Origin: Ectorhizobium quercum
GTDB taxonomy: Bacteria > Pseudomonadota > Alphaproteobacteria > Rhizobiales > Rhizobiaceae
Reading direction: 5' to 3'
Length of the DNA: 64,000 nucleotides
Assembly: GCF_026552795.1 (NCBI RefSeq)
Contig: NZ_JANFPI010000004.1
Span: forward strand, 124,001-188,000
Part shown: positions 1 through 10,866 of the stretch, piece after piece
Layout of the letters: each line of letters begins with the position of its first letter
Position numbering within the stretch: the stretch's first letter is position 1
Made by a program: the position numbers and the translations under genes
The notes under the pieces: generated by a model
Database searches by the model: none
Told to the model about the DNA's origin: nothing
The model's input: the letters and a program-made list of their open reading frames with translations, nothing else

Positions 1-1
1 G

Positions 2-517
2 CTCGGCCTGCTCTTCGTGCAATACCCGCTCGGCGCGCTTTCCGACCGCATCGACCGGCGGATCGTGCTGGTGCTGACCTGCGCGATCATCGCCACGGCC
101 GGCAGCATCGCGCTCGGCGTTTCCTTCTCGTCCTTCGTTCTGCTGATGATCGTCTTTTCCGTTCTCGCCGGTTCGGCGGAATCGGTCTATTCCATCGCCT
201 CGGCGCATGCCAACGACCGGGCCGACCCGTCCTATTTCGTGCCGCTCGCCTCGACGCTGCTGATCGCGTGGTCGATTTCCGCGACCTGCGTGCCGCTGGC
301 GATCTCGGCGCTGACGCCGGTGTTCGGGCCAAAGACCTTCCTGTTCTCGGCCATCGCGGTGGCGGTCTGCTATGCCGCCTTCACCCTGCTGCGGCTGCGC
401 GAACGGCCGCAGGTTCCCCCGGAGGACCGCGAGAGTTTCGAGATCAAGAGCGCGCAGGTGCCCGATGCCGCGGCCCTGACGCAGCCGGGCGCGGGCACGC
501 CTGCGGAAAATCCTTAA
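2..517 (+). CDS. MFS transporter, C-terminal half (5' end outside window)
   Basis: The frame is open from the first bases of the window, so the N-terminal half of this protein lies upstream. The visible 171 or so residues contain the MFS loop signature GALSDRIDRR near the start, the typical cytoplasmic loop between two transmembrane helices, followed by about five hydrophobic helices and a polar, Pro/Glu-rich tail. This is an inner-membrane secondary transporter. The substrate cannot be read from this part. It ends 75 bp before lepA and is co-oriented with it, but the gap and the separate ribosome binding site of lepA do not prove an operon. Confidence 0.85.
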   Translation, partial: LGLLFVQYPLGALSDRIDRRIVLVLTCAIIATAGSIALGVSFSSFVLLMIVFSVLAGSAESVYSIASAHANDRADPSYFVPLASTLLIAWSISATCVPLAISALTPVFGPKTFLFSAIAVAVCYAAFTLLRLRERPQVPPEDRESFEIKSAQVPDAAALTQPGAGTPAENP

Positions 518-592
518 AATTTTCCCCAATAGCCCGGTTCCGGCGCCTCTTTCCGCTTTGCGGGCGCTTGCACCCCTGCTATAGCGCGGAGC

Positions 593-2413
<1,821 letters not shown>

Positions 2414-2439
2414 GGCGATTGCCAGCGCGATAATAACCC

Positions 2440-2469
2440 AAAAAGGGGAGGCTTTCGCCTCCCCTTTTT
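2440..2469 (+). terminator. Rho-independent terminator of lepA
   Basis: There is a perfect 13-bp stem (AAAAAGGGGAGGC at 2440-2452 pairing with GCCTCCCCTTTTT at 2457-2469), a four-base TTTC loop and a run of five T at the end. The A-tract on the other arm gives a T-tract on the reverse strand too. It can therefore serve both lepA and the convergent gene ending at 2495. Confidence 0.9.
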
Positions 2470-2494
2470 ACATCTGTCGCAGGCGCGGAGCGTA

Positions 2495-2995
2495 TCAGGC
2501 CTTGCCGGCTTTGCTGGCCTTGCGGGCGCGGATTTCTTCCTGTTTCACGCTTTGCCGCACGCCTATGCCGATGGCCGCGCGCAGGCCGAGGAACACCAGC
2601 ACCGAAAGGCCGGCGAGAATGCTGGCGAAAAGCGGAACGTCGCTGTCGCGCAGGCCGGGGAAAAGTCCGGCTCCGTTCATGGCTGCGAGCGAATAGGTTC
2701 CCCACAGGAACAGGAGATGCAGGGCGATGGTGAGGACGGCGCACAGAAAGGCGATTTTCCACATCCGGCCCGATGCGGGGCGCTCCTTCTCGCGCGAATA
2801 CCAGAACTGGCCGGTGGCGGACCCTGCGACGAAAATGACGACGAAACCCATAGCGGTGTTTCTGAACTCGATCTGGAAGAAGATATCGAGCGCCACGACC
2901 AGGACGGCGACAAGAATCAGGGCGCCGATCAATGTTGCCAGATAAATGGAAACGAGCTTGAGGGCGGAAATGGAACGGGCAGGCTGAGGGGTCAT
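2495..2995 (-). CDS. Small integral membrane protein, ABZJ_00895-like
   Basis: A 166-residue protein with four predicted transmembrane helices, starting at an ATG (MTPQPARS...) that gives a short cytoplasmic N-terminus before the first helix (LVSIYLATLIGALILVAVLVV). The loop between helices 2 and 3 carries SATGQFWYSREKERP, reminiscent of the uncharacterised ABZJ_00895 family, which has conserved Gly, Phe, Arg and Pro in this place. The tail is basic (RARKASKAGKA). No enzymatic motif is visible. It converges with lepA across the shared terminator. Function unknown. The family assignment is from memory of the motif layout and is moderate. Confidence 0.75.
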   Translation of the reverse strand: MTPQPARSISALKLVSIYLATLIGALILVAVLVVALDIFFQIEFRNTAMGFVVIFVAGSATGQFWYSREKERPASGRMWKIAFLCAVLTIALHLLFLWGTYSLAAMNGAGLFPGLRDSDVPLFASILAGLSVLVFLGLRAAIGIGVRQSVKQEEIRARKASKAGKA

Positions 2996-3087
2996 GTCTG
3001 AATTCTCTGAATCATGCTGAACACGATTATGTGAATAGCACTCCGCATGCGGGGAGACAAATCTTCGCGCGGCGCGCCGTGATTTGT

Positions 3088-3666
3088 TCAGATCAGCCCG
3101 AAGGAACTGCCGGCGAGGCTGAGGGCGAACACCATGAGAAAGGCCGCGGCCACCCGGCAGAACAGGCTGGGAAAGCGCCGGCTGGCCAGTCGCAGAATGG
3201 AGGCGCCGGCCGAAAGCCAGAAGGCGGCGACGACGGCGACGATGCCGGCGAAGACGACGAGGCGCGGCAGGGTCTGGAGGAACTCGCCGTTTGGCAACAG
3301 GACGATGCCGAAGATCAGCGCCTTGGGGTTCAGCATGGTGGTGACGAAAACCTGGCGGAAGGTCACGAGCCCGGTTTCCCCGGCTTCGCCGAGCGGCGTC
3401 ACCCACAGTTTCAGCGCGAGAAGCGTGACCCAGACGGCGGAGCAGAGCTTCAGCGCGCTGGCCGCCACCGGATGACCGTCCAGAAACGGACCGGCAAAAG
3501 CCACCAGCGGCACGATCGTGACCATGTAGCCGAGGTTTTCGGCGAGGATGAGCGGCAGGCTGCGCCGGAAACCGGCGGACGCGCCGCCGACGGCAAGCAG
3601 CGTGTTGGTCGGGCCCGGCGTCAGCAGCAGCAGGAAGATCGCCATCGTCAGGCTTGCCGTCATCAT
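3088..3666 (-). CDS. LysE/RhtB family amino-acid exporter
   Basis: A 192-residue inner-membrane exporter with about six hydrophobic helices. The family hallmark LLLLTPGPTNTLLAVGGASAGFRRSLP sits in the first helix, with the TPGP motif and the following G-A-x-xG-x-R region. The start is taken at ATGATG, with GGGAAGAG immediately upstream; the second ATG three bases in has better spacing. A further 12 codons upstream are open but lack a ribosome binding site. Members export basic or neutral amino acids or their analogues; the substrate is not readable here. It stands alone and diverges from the SelW-like gene. Confidence 0.85.
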   Translation of the reverse strand: MMTASLTMAIFLLLLTPGPTNTLLAVGGASAGFRRSLPLILAENLGYMVTIVPLVAFAGPFLDGHPVAASALKLCSAVWVTLLALKLWVTPLGEAGETGLVTFRQVFVTTMLNPKALIFGIVLLPNGEFLQTLPRLVVFAGIVAVVAAFWLSAGASILRLASRRFPSLFCRVAAAFLMVFALSLAGSSFGLI

Positions 3667-3856
3667 TTCTCTTCCCGCCTTTCCTGCCGAACCGCTTCGC
3701 AACCGCCGTCACATTATCGCCGTCAGCCCTGTTTTTCTTGATTCAGGACAAACCGGCAAGAAAACATTGTTGCGGATCAACGGCGCCCTGGCGGTTTCGT
3801 CTGCTTGTGAAAAGGCGGGGCCGGCGCTACACCGGGCAGAGGCAGGGAGACGCATC

Positions 3857-4180
3857 ATGAGCGAAAGCGCATCGACCGGACCGGCGCAATCCGGCCCCCG
3901 CATCGCCATCACCTATTGCACCCAGTGCAACTGGCTGCTGCGCGCCGGCTGGATGGCGCAGGAACTGTTGCAGACCTTCGGCCAATCGCTCGGCGAAGTG
4001 GCGCTGGTCCCCACCACCGGCGGGGCGTTCGAGATCACGCTCGACGGCCAGACGATCTGGGAGCGCAAGCGCGACGGCGGCTTTCCCGGTCCGAAGGAAC
4101 TGAAGCAGCGCGTGCGCGACGTCATCGATCCCGGCCGCGACCTCGGCCACACGGACCGCGAGGGCAAGGAAGGCCGCTGA
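3857..4180 (+). CDS. SelT/SelW/SelH family (Rdx) thioredoxin-fold protein, Cys form
   Basis: A 107-residue protein with the family redox motif C21-T-Q-C24 at the end of the first beta strand (RIAITYCTQCNWLLRA), where selenoprotein W homologues carry CxxU. The later GGAFEIT...WERKRDGGFPGPKELKQRVRD segment matches the conserved second half of the Rdx fold. The gene uses cysteine in place of selenocysteine, so no SECIS element is needed. It is probably a cytosolic redox partner; no client is known from context. It lies upstream of the formaldehyde operon but has its own promoter gap of about 165 bp to frmR, so co-regulation is not implied. Confidence 0.88.
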   Translation: MSESASTGPAQSGPRIAITYCTQCNWLLRAGWMAQELLQTFGQSLGEVALVPTTGGAFEITLDGQTIWERKRDGGFPGPKELKQRVRDVIDPGRDLGHTDREGKEGR

Positions 4181-4298
4181 CGGTCTTCGCGCCTTTTTTT
4201 CACTTTCGGCGAAATCGTTTTGCGGCGGAAGCGCTTGCCGCGCGGGCTTCGTTCGCCTTTGGCAGCTTGCGGGCGAATGCCATGCTCGCAGCCGTCTC

Positions 4299-4326
4299 TT
4301 GACATACCCCCGGGAGTATATGTATC
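4299..4326 (+). promoter_or_regulatory. frmR-frmA promoter with FrmR-type operator
   Basis: A TTGACA -35 box (4299-4304) is followed by the interrupted palindrome ATAC-CCCCGGG-AGTAT and then by TATGTATC, which can supply the -10. The ATAC/GTAT arms flanking a C-run resemble the operators of the RcnR/CsoR/FrmR family, in which TAC and GTA flank a G/C tract. The site sits between -35 and -10, so FrmR binding would block RNA polymerase until formaldehyde modifies the repressor. Confidence 0.75.
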
Positions 4327-4345
4327 GCTCTTTCGGAGAGGTTCC

Positions 4346-4639
4346 ATGCCCCATTCACCCGAGGACAAGAAGCGCGCCCTCGTGCGCCTGAAGCGCATCA
4401 AGGGACAGGTCGAGGCGCTGGAGCGCGCCGTCGATGCCGGAACGGAGTGCAGCCTGCTCCTCCAGCAGATCGCAGCCCTTCGCGGCGCGGCGGGCGGGCT
4501 GATGGCCGAGGTGCTGGAAAGCCACCTGCGCGAGACCTTCGGGCAGAGCGGTGAGGACATCCCGCCGGTTTCCGGTCCTCCCGGAACCGATGACGAAATG
4601 AACGCCATCATGAAGATCCTGCGCACGTACCTGAAGTGA
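4346..4639 (+). CDS. frmR: Formaldehyde-responsive repressor FrmR (CsoR/RcnR family)
   Basis: A 97-residue all-helical DUF156/CsoR-family repressor. The start [10 protein letters not shown] gives Pro2 and His3; Cys35 and His60 are also present. In the E. coli protein, Pro2 and Cys35 are the residues cross-linked by formaldehyde, and the W-X-Y-Z fingerprint of metal sensors in this family corresponds to these positions. It is therefore assigned as a formaldehyde sensor rather than a nickel or copper sensor. The gene precedes frmA by 31 bp, and the operator in front of it indicates autoregulation of the whole operon. Confidence 0.92.
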   Translation: MPHSPEDKKRALVRLKRIKGQVEALERAVDAGTECSLLLQQIAALRGAAGGLMAEVLESHLRETFGQSGEDIPPVSGPPGTDDEMNAIMKILRTYLK

Positions 4640-4670
4640 GCGTGGGGCTCGACAACCGAGGAGACAGACT

Positions 4671-5783
<1,113 letters not shown>

Positions 5784-5791
5784 GGCCCGCC

Positions 5792-6649
5792 ATGACGCCT
5801 GAAACGAACACGCTCGAAACCGTTTCCACAGCCAGGGCCCACGGCGGCGTGCAGGGTGTCTACCGCCACCAGTCGGTCGAAACGAAGACGCCGATGACCT
5901 TCGCCGTCTTCGTGCCGCCGCACGGCGAAGGCGAAAAGCTGCCGGTGCTCTGGTATCTCTCGGGGCTGACCTGCACCCACGCCAATTGCATGGACAAGGG
6001 CGAGTACCGGCGGCTGGCCGCCGAACTCGGCCTGATCGTCGTGCTGCCGGACACCTCGCCGCGCGGCGAGGAAGTGCCGGACGAGAAGGACAACTGGCAG
6101 TTCGGTTCGGGCGCCGGCTTCTATCTCGACGCGATGCAGGCGCCCTATGCCGAAAACTACCGCATGTATTCCTATGTCGTGAAAGAACTGCCGGACCTGA
6201 TCGCCGCCCATTTTCCGGCGGATATGAACCGTCAGGGCATCGCCGGCCATTCGATGGGCGGCCACGGCGCTCTGACGATCGCGCTGAAGAACCCGGAGCG
6301 TTTCAAAAGCGCTTCGGCCTTCGCTCCCATCGTCAAGCCGTCCGTCGCCGGCTGGTCGCGGCCGGCGTTCGAGAAGTATCTCGGGACCGACGAGGCCGCA
6401 TGGCGCGAATACGACACCTGCCTGCTGATCGAGGACGGCCGGCGGTTCCCGGAATTTCTCGTGGATCAGGGCGGGGCCGACAGCTTCCTGACGACCGGCC
6501 TGATGCCGGAGCTTCTGGTGGAGGCGGCGGACAAGGCCGGCCAGAAAGTGGTGCTGAACCTGCGGGAAGGCTACGACCATTCCTACAACTTCATCTCCAC
6601 CTTCATGGACGATCACCTGCGCTGGCACGCGGCACGGCTGAAGGGATAA
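5792..6649 (+). CDS. fghA: S-formylglutathione hydrolase
   Basis: This alpha/beta-hydrolase cleaves S-formylglutathione to formate and glutathione, the second step after FrmA. The nucleophile elbow GHSMGG puts the catalytic serine near residue 154. The esterase D-type sequence LPVLWYLSGLTCTHANCMDKGEYRRLA lies earlier, and the catalytic histidine region YDHSYNFISTF is near the C-terminus. The predicted length is 285 residues, normal for FrmB/EstD. The first ATG after the frmA stop was chosen over an in-frame TTG that would overlap frmA. Confidence 0.95.
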   Translation: MTPETNTLETVSTARAHGGVQGVYRHQSVETKTPMTFAVFVPPHGEGEKLPVLWYLSGLTCTHANCMDKGEYRRLAAELGLIVVLPDTSPRGEEVPDEKDNWQFGSGAGFYLDAMQAPYAENYRMYSYVVKELPDLIAAHFPADMNRQGIAGHSMGGHGALTIALKNPERFKSASAFAPIVKPSVAGWSRPAFEKYLGTDEAAWREYDTCLLIEDGRRFPEFLVDQGGADSFLTTGLMPELLVEAADKAGQKVVLNLREGYDHSYNFISTFMDDHLRWHAARLKG

Positions 6650-6682
6650 CAGGCGGCGAGACGCCGGAAAAGGATTGCTCTC

Positions 6683-7057
6683 GTGAACATCGTCGCCCAT
6701 GTCGAAATACCCGTCGCGGATCTGGAGCGGGCGATGGCGTTCTACGCCGCCGTTTTCGGCATCGGCTTCGGGGAAATCGTCGAGATTCACGGAAGCCGGA
6801 TGGCCTTTTTCCCTTTCGAGGAGGGAAAGGACGGCGCGAGTGGCGCTCTGGCGCAAGGCGAGGTCTACGTGCCGACCGTCAACGGGGCCATCGTCTATTT
6901 CAGCGTTGCGGATATCGACGCGGCTCTTGAGAGAGCCGTGGCGCAGGGCGCGGCGCTGCTGTTTCCCAAAACACCGGTCGGCGATGGCGGTTTCGTCGCC
7001 GAGATCGGCGACAGCGAAGGCAACCGGATCGCCCTGCAATCCCCGCCGGCGGGCTGA
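6683..7057 (+). CDS. VOC family (glyoxalase/bleomycin-resistance fold) protein
   Basis: A 124-residue protein starting at GTG (MNIVAHVEIPVADLERAMAFYAAVFG), the typical first beta-alpha unit of the vicinal oxygen chelate fold. It ends with GDGGFVAEIGDSEGNRIALQSP, the usual last strand with the metal-binding glutamate region. It is a single-module VOC protein that probably dimerises. The activity cannot be told from sequence. It is 33 bp behind fghA and co-oriented, so it is likely the fourth gene of the formaldehyde operon. The same placement beside frm genes would suggest a role with reactive carbonyls, but that is inference. Confidence 0.85.
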   Translation: MNIVAHVEIPVADLERAMAFYAAVFGIGFGEIVEIHGSRMAFFPFEEGKDGASGALAQGEVYVPTVNGAIVYFSVADIDAALERAVAQGAALLFPKTPVGDGGFVAEIGDSEGNRIALQSPPAG

Positions 7058-7069
7058 AGCCGCCGGCGC

Positions 7070-8716
7070 CTATGGGATTTCCGGGTGATGGTGGTGCGGA
7101 TGCTGCTGCTTCAGCGGTGTATCGTCCTTGAGCGGCACGGTCTGGCGCTCGATCATGCGATGGACGCGGGGCTTTTCCGTGCCCCGATGCAGCGCCAGCA
7201 GGCGTTCCGCCACGTCGGCGTCGGCCTGCGTGCGCCGCTGGTTGTGGCGGATATATTCGACCCAGGTCGGAACGTGATAGGTCTCGGTCCAGATGTTCGG
7301 GTTTTCCAGGTCGCGCAGCAGCGCCCATTGCTGCGCCCCGTCGCGCAGGCGGATGCGGCGGCGGTCGGACATGGCGGCGAGAAAGGCCGGAATGTCCTTA
7401 TGGTCGATCTGGTAGTCCACCATGATCATGATCGGCCCGCTGCGGGAGCGCAGGTCGAGGCTCAGTTCCGGCTCGCTGAAGCGATTGAGCGGATCGAGGT
7501 TCAGGTCATTGAAAGGCGGCAGCGGCTGGCGGATGCCGATCAGCACGCCGCCGATCATGGCCATGCTCGCGATCACCAGCGCGGTTTCCGGGCCGTAGCC
7601 TTCGGAAATCAGGCCCCAGATCCAGCTTCCCAGCGCCATGCCGCCGAAGGTGGCCGTCTGGTAGATGGCGAGCGCCCGTCCGACGACCCAGCGCGGCGTC
7701 GAAAGCTGGACGGTGACGTTGAAGAGCGAGAGCGCCATGACCCAGCAGGCGCCGGCCGGCAGCAGCACGAGACAGTCGAGCAGGATCGAGCGGCTGACGG
7801 CGAGTACGCCGATGCAGGCGGCGAAGCCGGCGAAGGAGAAGCGCACGATGGTCTCGTTGGCGAAGATTTCGCGGATGCGGGCATTGCCGAGCGCGCCGAA
7901 AATCGCCCCGAAGCCGAAGCAGCCGAGCAGGACGCCGTAGACGAATGCGCCGCCGCCGATGATGTCGCGGGTGATGACCGGCAGGAGTGCCAGTACCGAG
8001 ATCGCGAACGCACCGAACAGGAACCCCCGGATCATGACCTTGATGAGGTTCGGCGACATCGACACGTAGCGGACGCCCGCCATGACGGCGCTGCCGAAGT
8101 GTTCGCGCGGCAGGCCCCGCGGCCGGGGCTCCGGTTTCCACGAGACAAGCGCGCCGATGAGCGCGACGTAGCTGAAGGCGTTGAAGGCGAAGGCCGCGGC
8201 CGCCCCGGCCGTCGCGACGATGCCGCCGCCGATGGCCGGGCCGATGGAGCGCATGAGATTGAAGCTCATGCTGTTCAGCGAGATGGCCGCCGCCACGTCC
8301 TCGCGCGGCACGATATCGCCCACCGACGCCTGCCATGAGGGGTTGTGCAGCGCCGTTCCGCAGCCGATCAGGAAGGTGAAGGTCAGCAGCAGCCACGGCG
8401 TGATGTGTCCGGCAAACGCCAGGAAAGCCAGAAGGACGGAAACCGCCAGCATGAAGAGCTGCGCGGCGAGCATGATCCTGCGCCGGTCGAAATTGTCGGC
8501 AAGCGCTCCGGAGGCGAGCGAGAAGATCATGACCGGCAGCGTCGTGGAGGCCTGCACCAGCGCCACCATGTCCTGCGAGGGCGAGATCGTCGCCATCAGC
8601 CAGCCCGCGCCGACGCCCTGGATGAGCCCGCCCAGATTGGAAACCAATGTTGCAAGCCACAGAGTGCGAAACACGGGATGGTGGAAAAGGGCAAGTGTCG
8701 ACCTTCTCTGCGGCAC
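7070..8716 (-). CDS. MFS exporter of the MFS_3/EntS type with C-terminal ABM-like domain
   Basis: A 548-residue protein. The first 400 or so residues have about 12 transmembrane helices and start LALFHHPVFRTLWLATLVSNLGGLIQGVGAGWLM, the pattern of the MFS_3 group that includes the enterobactin exporter EntS. The last 130 or so residues are soluble and resemble a ferredoxin-like monooxygenase (ABM) fold (IMIMVDYQIDHKDIPAFLAAM... TYHVPTWVEYIRHNQR), which is typical of longer members of this family. It starts at GTG with a strong AGGAGG eight bases upstream; no ATG is as well placed. The tail contains an HPHHHH cluster. The substrate is unknown. It converges with the VOC gene with only 12 bp between stops. 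Confidence 0.85.
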   Translation of the reverse strand: MPQRRSTLALFHHPVFRTLWLATLVSNLGGLIQGVGAGWLMATISPSQDMVALVQASTTLPVMIFSLASGALADNFDRRRIMLAAQLFMLAVSVLLAFLAFAGHITPWLLLTFTFLIGCGTALHNPSWQASVGDIVPREDVAAAISLNSMSFNLMRSIGPAIGGGIVATAGAAAAFAFNAFSYVALIGALVSWKPEPRPRGLPREHFGSAVMAGVRYVSMSPNLIKVMIRGFLFGAFAISVLALLPVITRDIIGGGAFVYGVLLGCFGFGAIFGALGNARIREIFANETIVRFSFAGFAACIGVLAVSRSILLDCLVLLPAGACWVMALSLFNVTVQLSTPRWVVGRALAIYQTATFGGMALGSWIWGLISEGYGPETALVIASMAMIGGVLIGIRQPLPPFNDLNLDPLNRFSEPELSLDLRSRSGPIMIMVDYQIDHKDIPAFLAAMSDRRRIRLRDGAQQWALLRDLENPNIWTETYHVPTWVEYIRHNQRRTQADADVAERLLALHRGTEKPRVHRMIERQTVPLKDDTPLKQQHPHHHHPEIP

Positions 8717-8906
8717 GTCTTTCCTCCTCCGGCTACGCACGAGTCTTTTGATTGACGACAGGCTACATTGAAATGGCGCGGAGGCAACCGCCGGTGGGAA
8801 CGAAAAGGCGTTTGTCCGTACCATTTCCCGCTTGCGCGCCGGCGGCGAATGGGGAAATGCTGCGCCCGTCCCGCATCCTGCGTTGCGGCAAGAAAAACAC
8901 CAGAGG

Positions 8907-10163
8907 ATGAACGATATGCACGACATGACCGGCCTTCCCGAAATCGACGGCGCGCGCCTGTGGTCCGACCTGATGACGATGGGTGCCATCGGCGGCACGG
9001 CGCGCGGCGGCTCCTTCCGCCCTGCCCTGTCCGGCGCGGATGCCGAAGCCCGCAATCTCTTCGCGCACTGGGCGCGCGAGGCCGGGCTTGCCCTGTCCGT
9101 CGACCGGGTGGGCAACATGTTCGCCCGGCGCGAGGGGCGCGATCCGTCGCTGCCGCCCCTGATGATCGGCAGCCACCTCGACACGCAGATGCCGGGCGGG
9201 AAATTCGACGGCGTGCTGGGCGTTCTGGCCGGGCTTGCGGTCGTGCGCGCGCTGAACGCGGCCGGCCTCGAAACGCAACGCGCCATCGAGATCGTCAACT
9301 GGACGAACGAGGAAGGCGCGCGCTTCCAGCCCGGGCTTATGGGGTCTGCCGTCTTTGCCGGGCTTCTGCCGCTCGACGAGGTTCTGGCGCGCACCGACCG
9401 CAAGGGGCTTTCGGTCAGGGACGAGCTGGCCGCCACCGGCTATGCCGGGCCGGTGCCGGCCGGCGGGCGCGAGGTCCACAAGTATCTGGAGCTGCACATC
9501 GAGCAGGGACCGGAACTGGAGAAGAACGGCGCCGTGATCGGCGCGGTCACGAACAGTTCATGGGGCTGCTCCGGCTTCATCGAAATCCGCGGCGAGAACG
9601 GCCATTCGCAGACGGCGGCGATGTCTCGGCGGCGCAACGCGCTGGTCGGCGCGGCGAAGCTCATCCTCGCCATCGAGGAGATCGGCGCCGCGCAGGAGCC
9701 GGCGGGCATGGTCAGCGCCACGGTCGTCGAGAACTGGCCGAACAACCGCGTCAACATTCCGCACCTGGCGAAGCTTTCCTATGTCGTGGTCCACGAGACG
9801 GCGGAAGGCCGCCAGGCCATCATCGACCGGATCGAAGAGGCGGCCCGGCGGATCGCGGAAGACAGCCATCTCGACATCGAGACCACGACCGCGCATTTCC
9901 GCGACCGGCTGGATTTCTCACCCGATCTTCTCGACCTCACCGTGAAGACGGCGGAAGGCCGCGGTCTTTCCGTGATGACGCTGCCGACACTCACCGCCCA
10001 CGATGCGCTGTCGATCCACTTCGTCGCGCCCGTGGCCATCGTCTTCGTGCCCTGCCGTGACGGCATTTCGCATTCGGAGCTGGAATGGTGTGAGCCGGAA
10101 CACGCCACCGCCGGCGCCCGGGTGCTGCTCGACATGGCTCTGGCCGCAGCGAACGAGGGGTGA
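8907..10163 (+). CDS. M20-family Zn-dependent amidohydrolase (N-carbamoyl-L-amino acid hydrolase / allantoate amidohydrolase type)
   Basis: About 418 residues, normal for the hydantoinase/carbamoylase group of M20 peptidases. Visible metal-site motifs are GSHLDTQMPGGKFDGVLG (His and bridging Asp) and WTNEEGARFQP (catalytic Glu pair); LHIEQGPELEK and the terminal FVPCRDGISHSELEW motif carry the remaining ligand and substrate-contact residues. The enzyme hydrolyses a carbamoyl or ureido group from an amino acid; which one cannot be decided from sequence. Two ATGs nine bases apart follow CAGAGGA, and the first is used here. It stands alone, divergent from the MFS exporter. Confidence 0.88.
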   Translation: MNDMHDMTGLPEIDGARLWSDLMTMGAIGGTARGGSFRPALSGADAEARNLFAHWAREAGLALSVDRVGNMFARREGRDPSLPPLMIGSHLDTQMPGGKFDGVLGVLAGLAVVRALNAAGLETQRAIEIVNWTNEEGARFQPGLMGSAVFAGLLPLDEVLARTDRKGLSVRDELAATGYAGPVPAGGREVHKYLELHIEQGPELEKNGAVIGAVTNSSWGCSGFIEIRGENGHSQTAAMSRRRNALVGAAKLILAIEEIGAAQEPAGMVSATVVENWPNNRVNIPHLAKLSYVVVHETAEGRQAIIDRIEEAARRIAEDSHLDIETTTAHFRDRLDFSPDLLDLTVKTAEGRGLSVMTLPTLTAHDALSIHFVAPVAIVFVPCRDGISHSELEWCEPEHATAGARVLLDMALAAANEG

Positions 10164-10173
10164 GAACCCGTCG

Positions 10174-10866
10174 CTATTCGTGCATTTCGGCATCGCCGGC
10201 GGGCAGGCCGTGTTCGCTCCATTCGGCTTCCGGAATTTCCGCGCCGAGGGAGAAGGCGAGCCTTGTGACCGCTGCGAGGTCGCCCGAGCCCGTGCAGGCG
10301 TAGCGCAGCCGGAACCAACGGCCGGAAATGCGAACCGCCGCCCCCTCGGCGGTGAGTTCGCGGCCGCGCAGGCGGGTATCGGTCGTCGCGTAGGCAATGA
10401 CGAAGTCCGGCGCGAGGTCGGGCTTCCACAGGCGCACCTGTTCCATGACCTCCAGATTGCACAATTGTTCCAGACGCGTTTCCGGCGCAAGTGTTTGCAG
10501 CGCCTCGCGTGCGCTGGCGCTGCGGGGATCGGAAAGCACCTCTGCCGCGCGAAACCGGGTGGCGGCGATCATGTCGTCCTCGGCGGCGGCGGGCGGGTCG
10601 GCAGGCTGCTCCGGCGCGGCGCTTTCGGGAGAAATCGGTCGGGTCGATACCGGCGGCGCAGAGCGGGGATCGGCGGGAAACAGCGTGACGGCAATCGGCT
10701 CCTCCGGCTCCTCCTGTAACGGGTCGATCGTTGCGAGCATGGCAAGCAGCGCAAGCGCCCCGACGTGGACGAGAAGGGAAACGACAAGCAGACGGAGCGA
10801 CAGCCGGCGGTTGCCCGGCGGGGCGAACGGCCCGCCGGGCGGGCCGCCTGAAAGCGCCGCTCTCAT
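10174..10866 (-). CDS. DUF930 domain protein with N-terminal membrane anchor
   Basis: A 230-residue protein. Residues 1-25 are Pro/Gly/Arg-rich, followed by one transmembrane helix (LLVVSLLVHVGALALLAML), a long Pro/Glu/Ala linker of about 60 residues and a periplasmic C-terminal domain. That domain begins at RLEQLCNLEVMEQVRLWKP and contains a second cysteine (RYACTGSGD), which fits DUF930. The architecture (short cytosolic tail, single helix, Pro-rich linker) resembles TonB-like anchors. The ATG overlaps the stop of the upstream MocR-type regulator by four bases (ATGA), implying translational coupling. Function unknown. Confidence 0.8.
   Translation of the reverse strand: MRAALSGGPPGGPFAPPGNRRLSLRLLVVSLLVHVGALALLAMLATIDPLQEEPEEPIAVTLFPADPRSAPPVSTRPISPESAAPEQPADPPAAAEDDMIAATRFRAAEVLSDPRSASAREALQTLAPETRLEQLCNLEVMEQVRLWKPDLAPDFVIAYATTDTRLRGRELTAEGAAVRISGRWFRLRYACTGSGDLAAVTRLAFSLGAEIPEAEWSEHGLPAGDAEMHE

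Noticed and set aside
2996..3712. A continuous minus-strand frame joining the region of the LysE gene to the small membrane protein at 2495-2995
   Set aside because: The upstream part is out of frame with the true LysE protein and has no motif. The ATG at 2995 starts the recognisable membrane protein.
7045..7067. GC-rich hairpin between the VOC and MFS genes as a terminator
   Set aside because: The 8-bp stem (GCCGGCGG/CCGCCGGC) is present but lacks a T-run on either strand, so it is not listed as a terminator.
8717..9436. Extended N-terminus of the MFS exporter to 9436
   Set aside because: It would run antisense through the M20 hydrolase. The GTG at 8716 has an excellent ribosome binding site and matches the family start.
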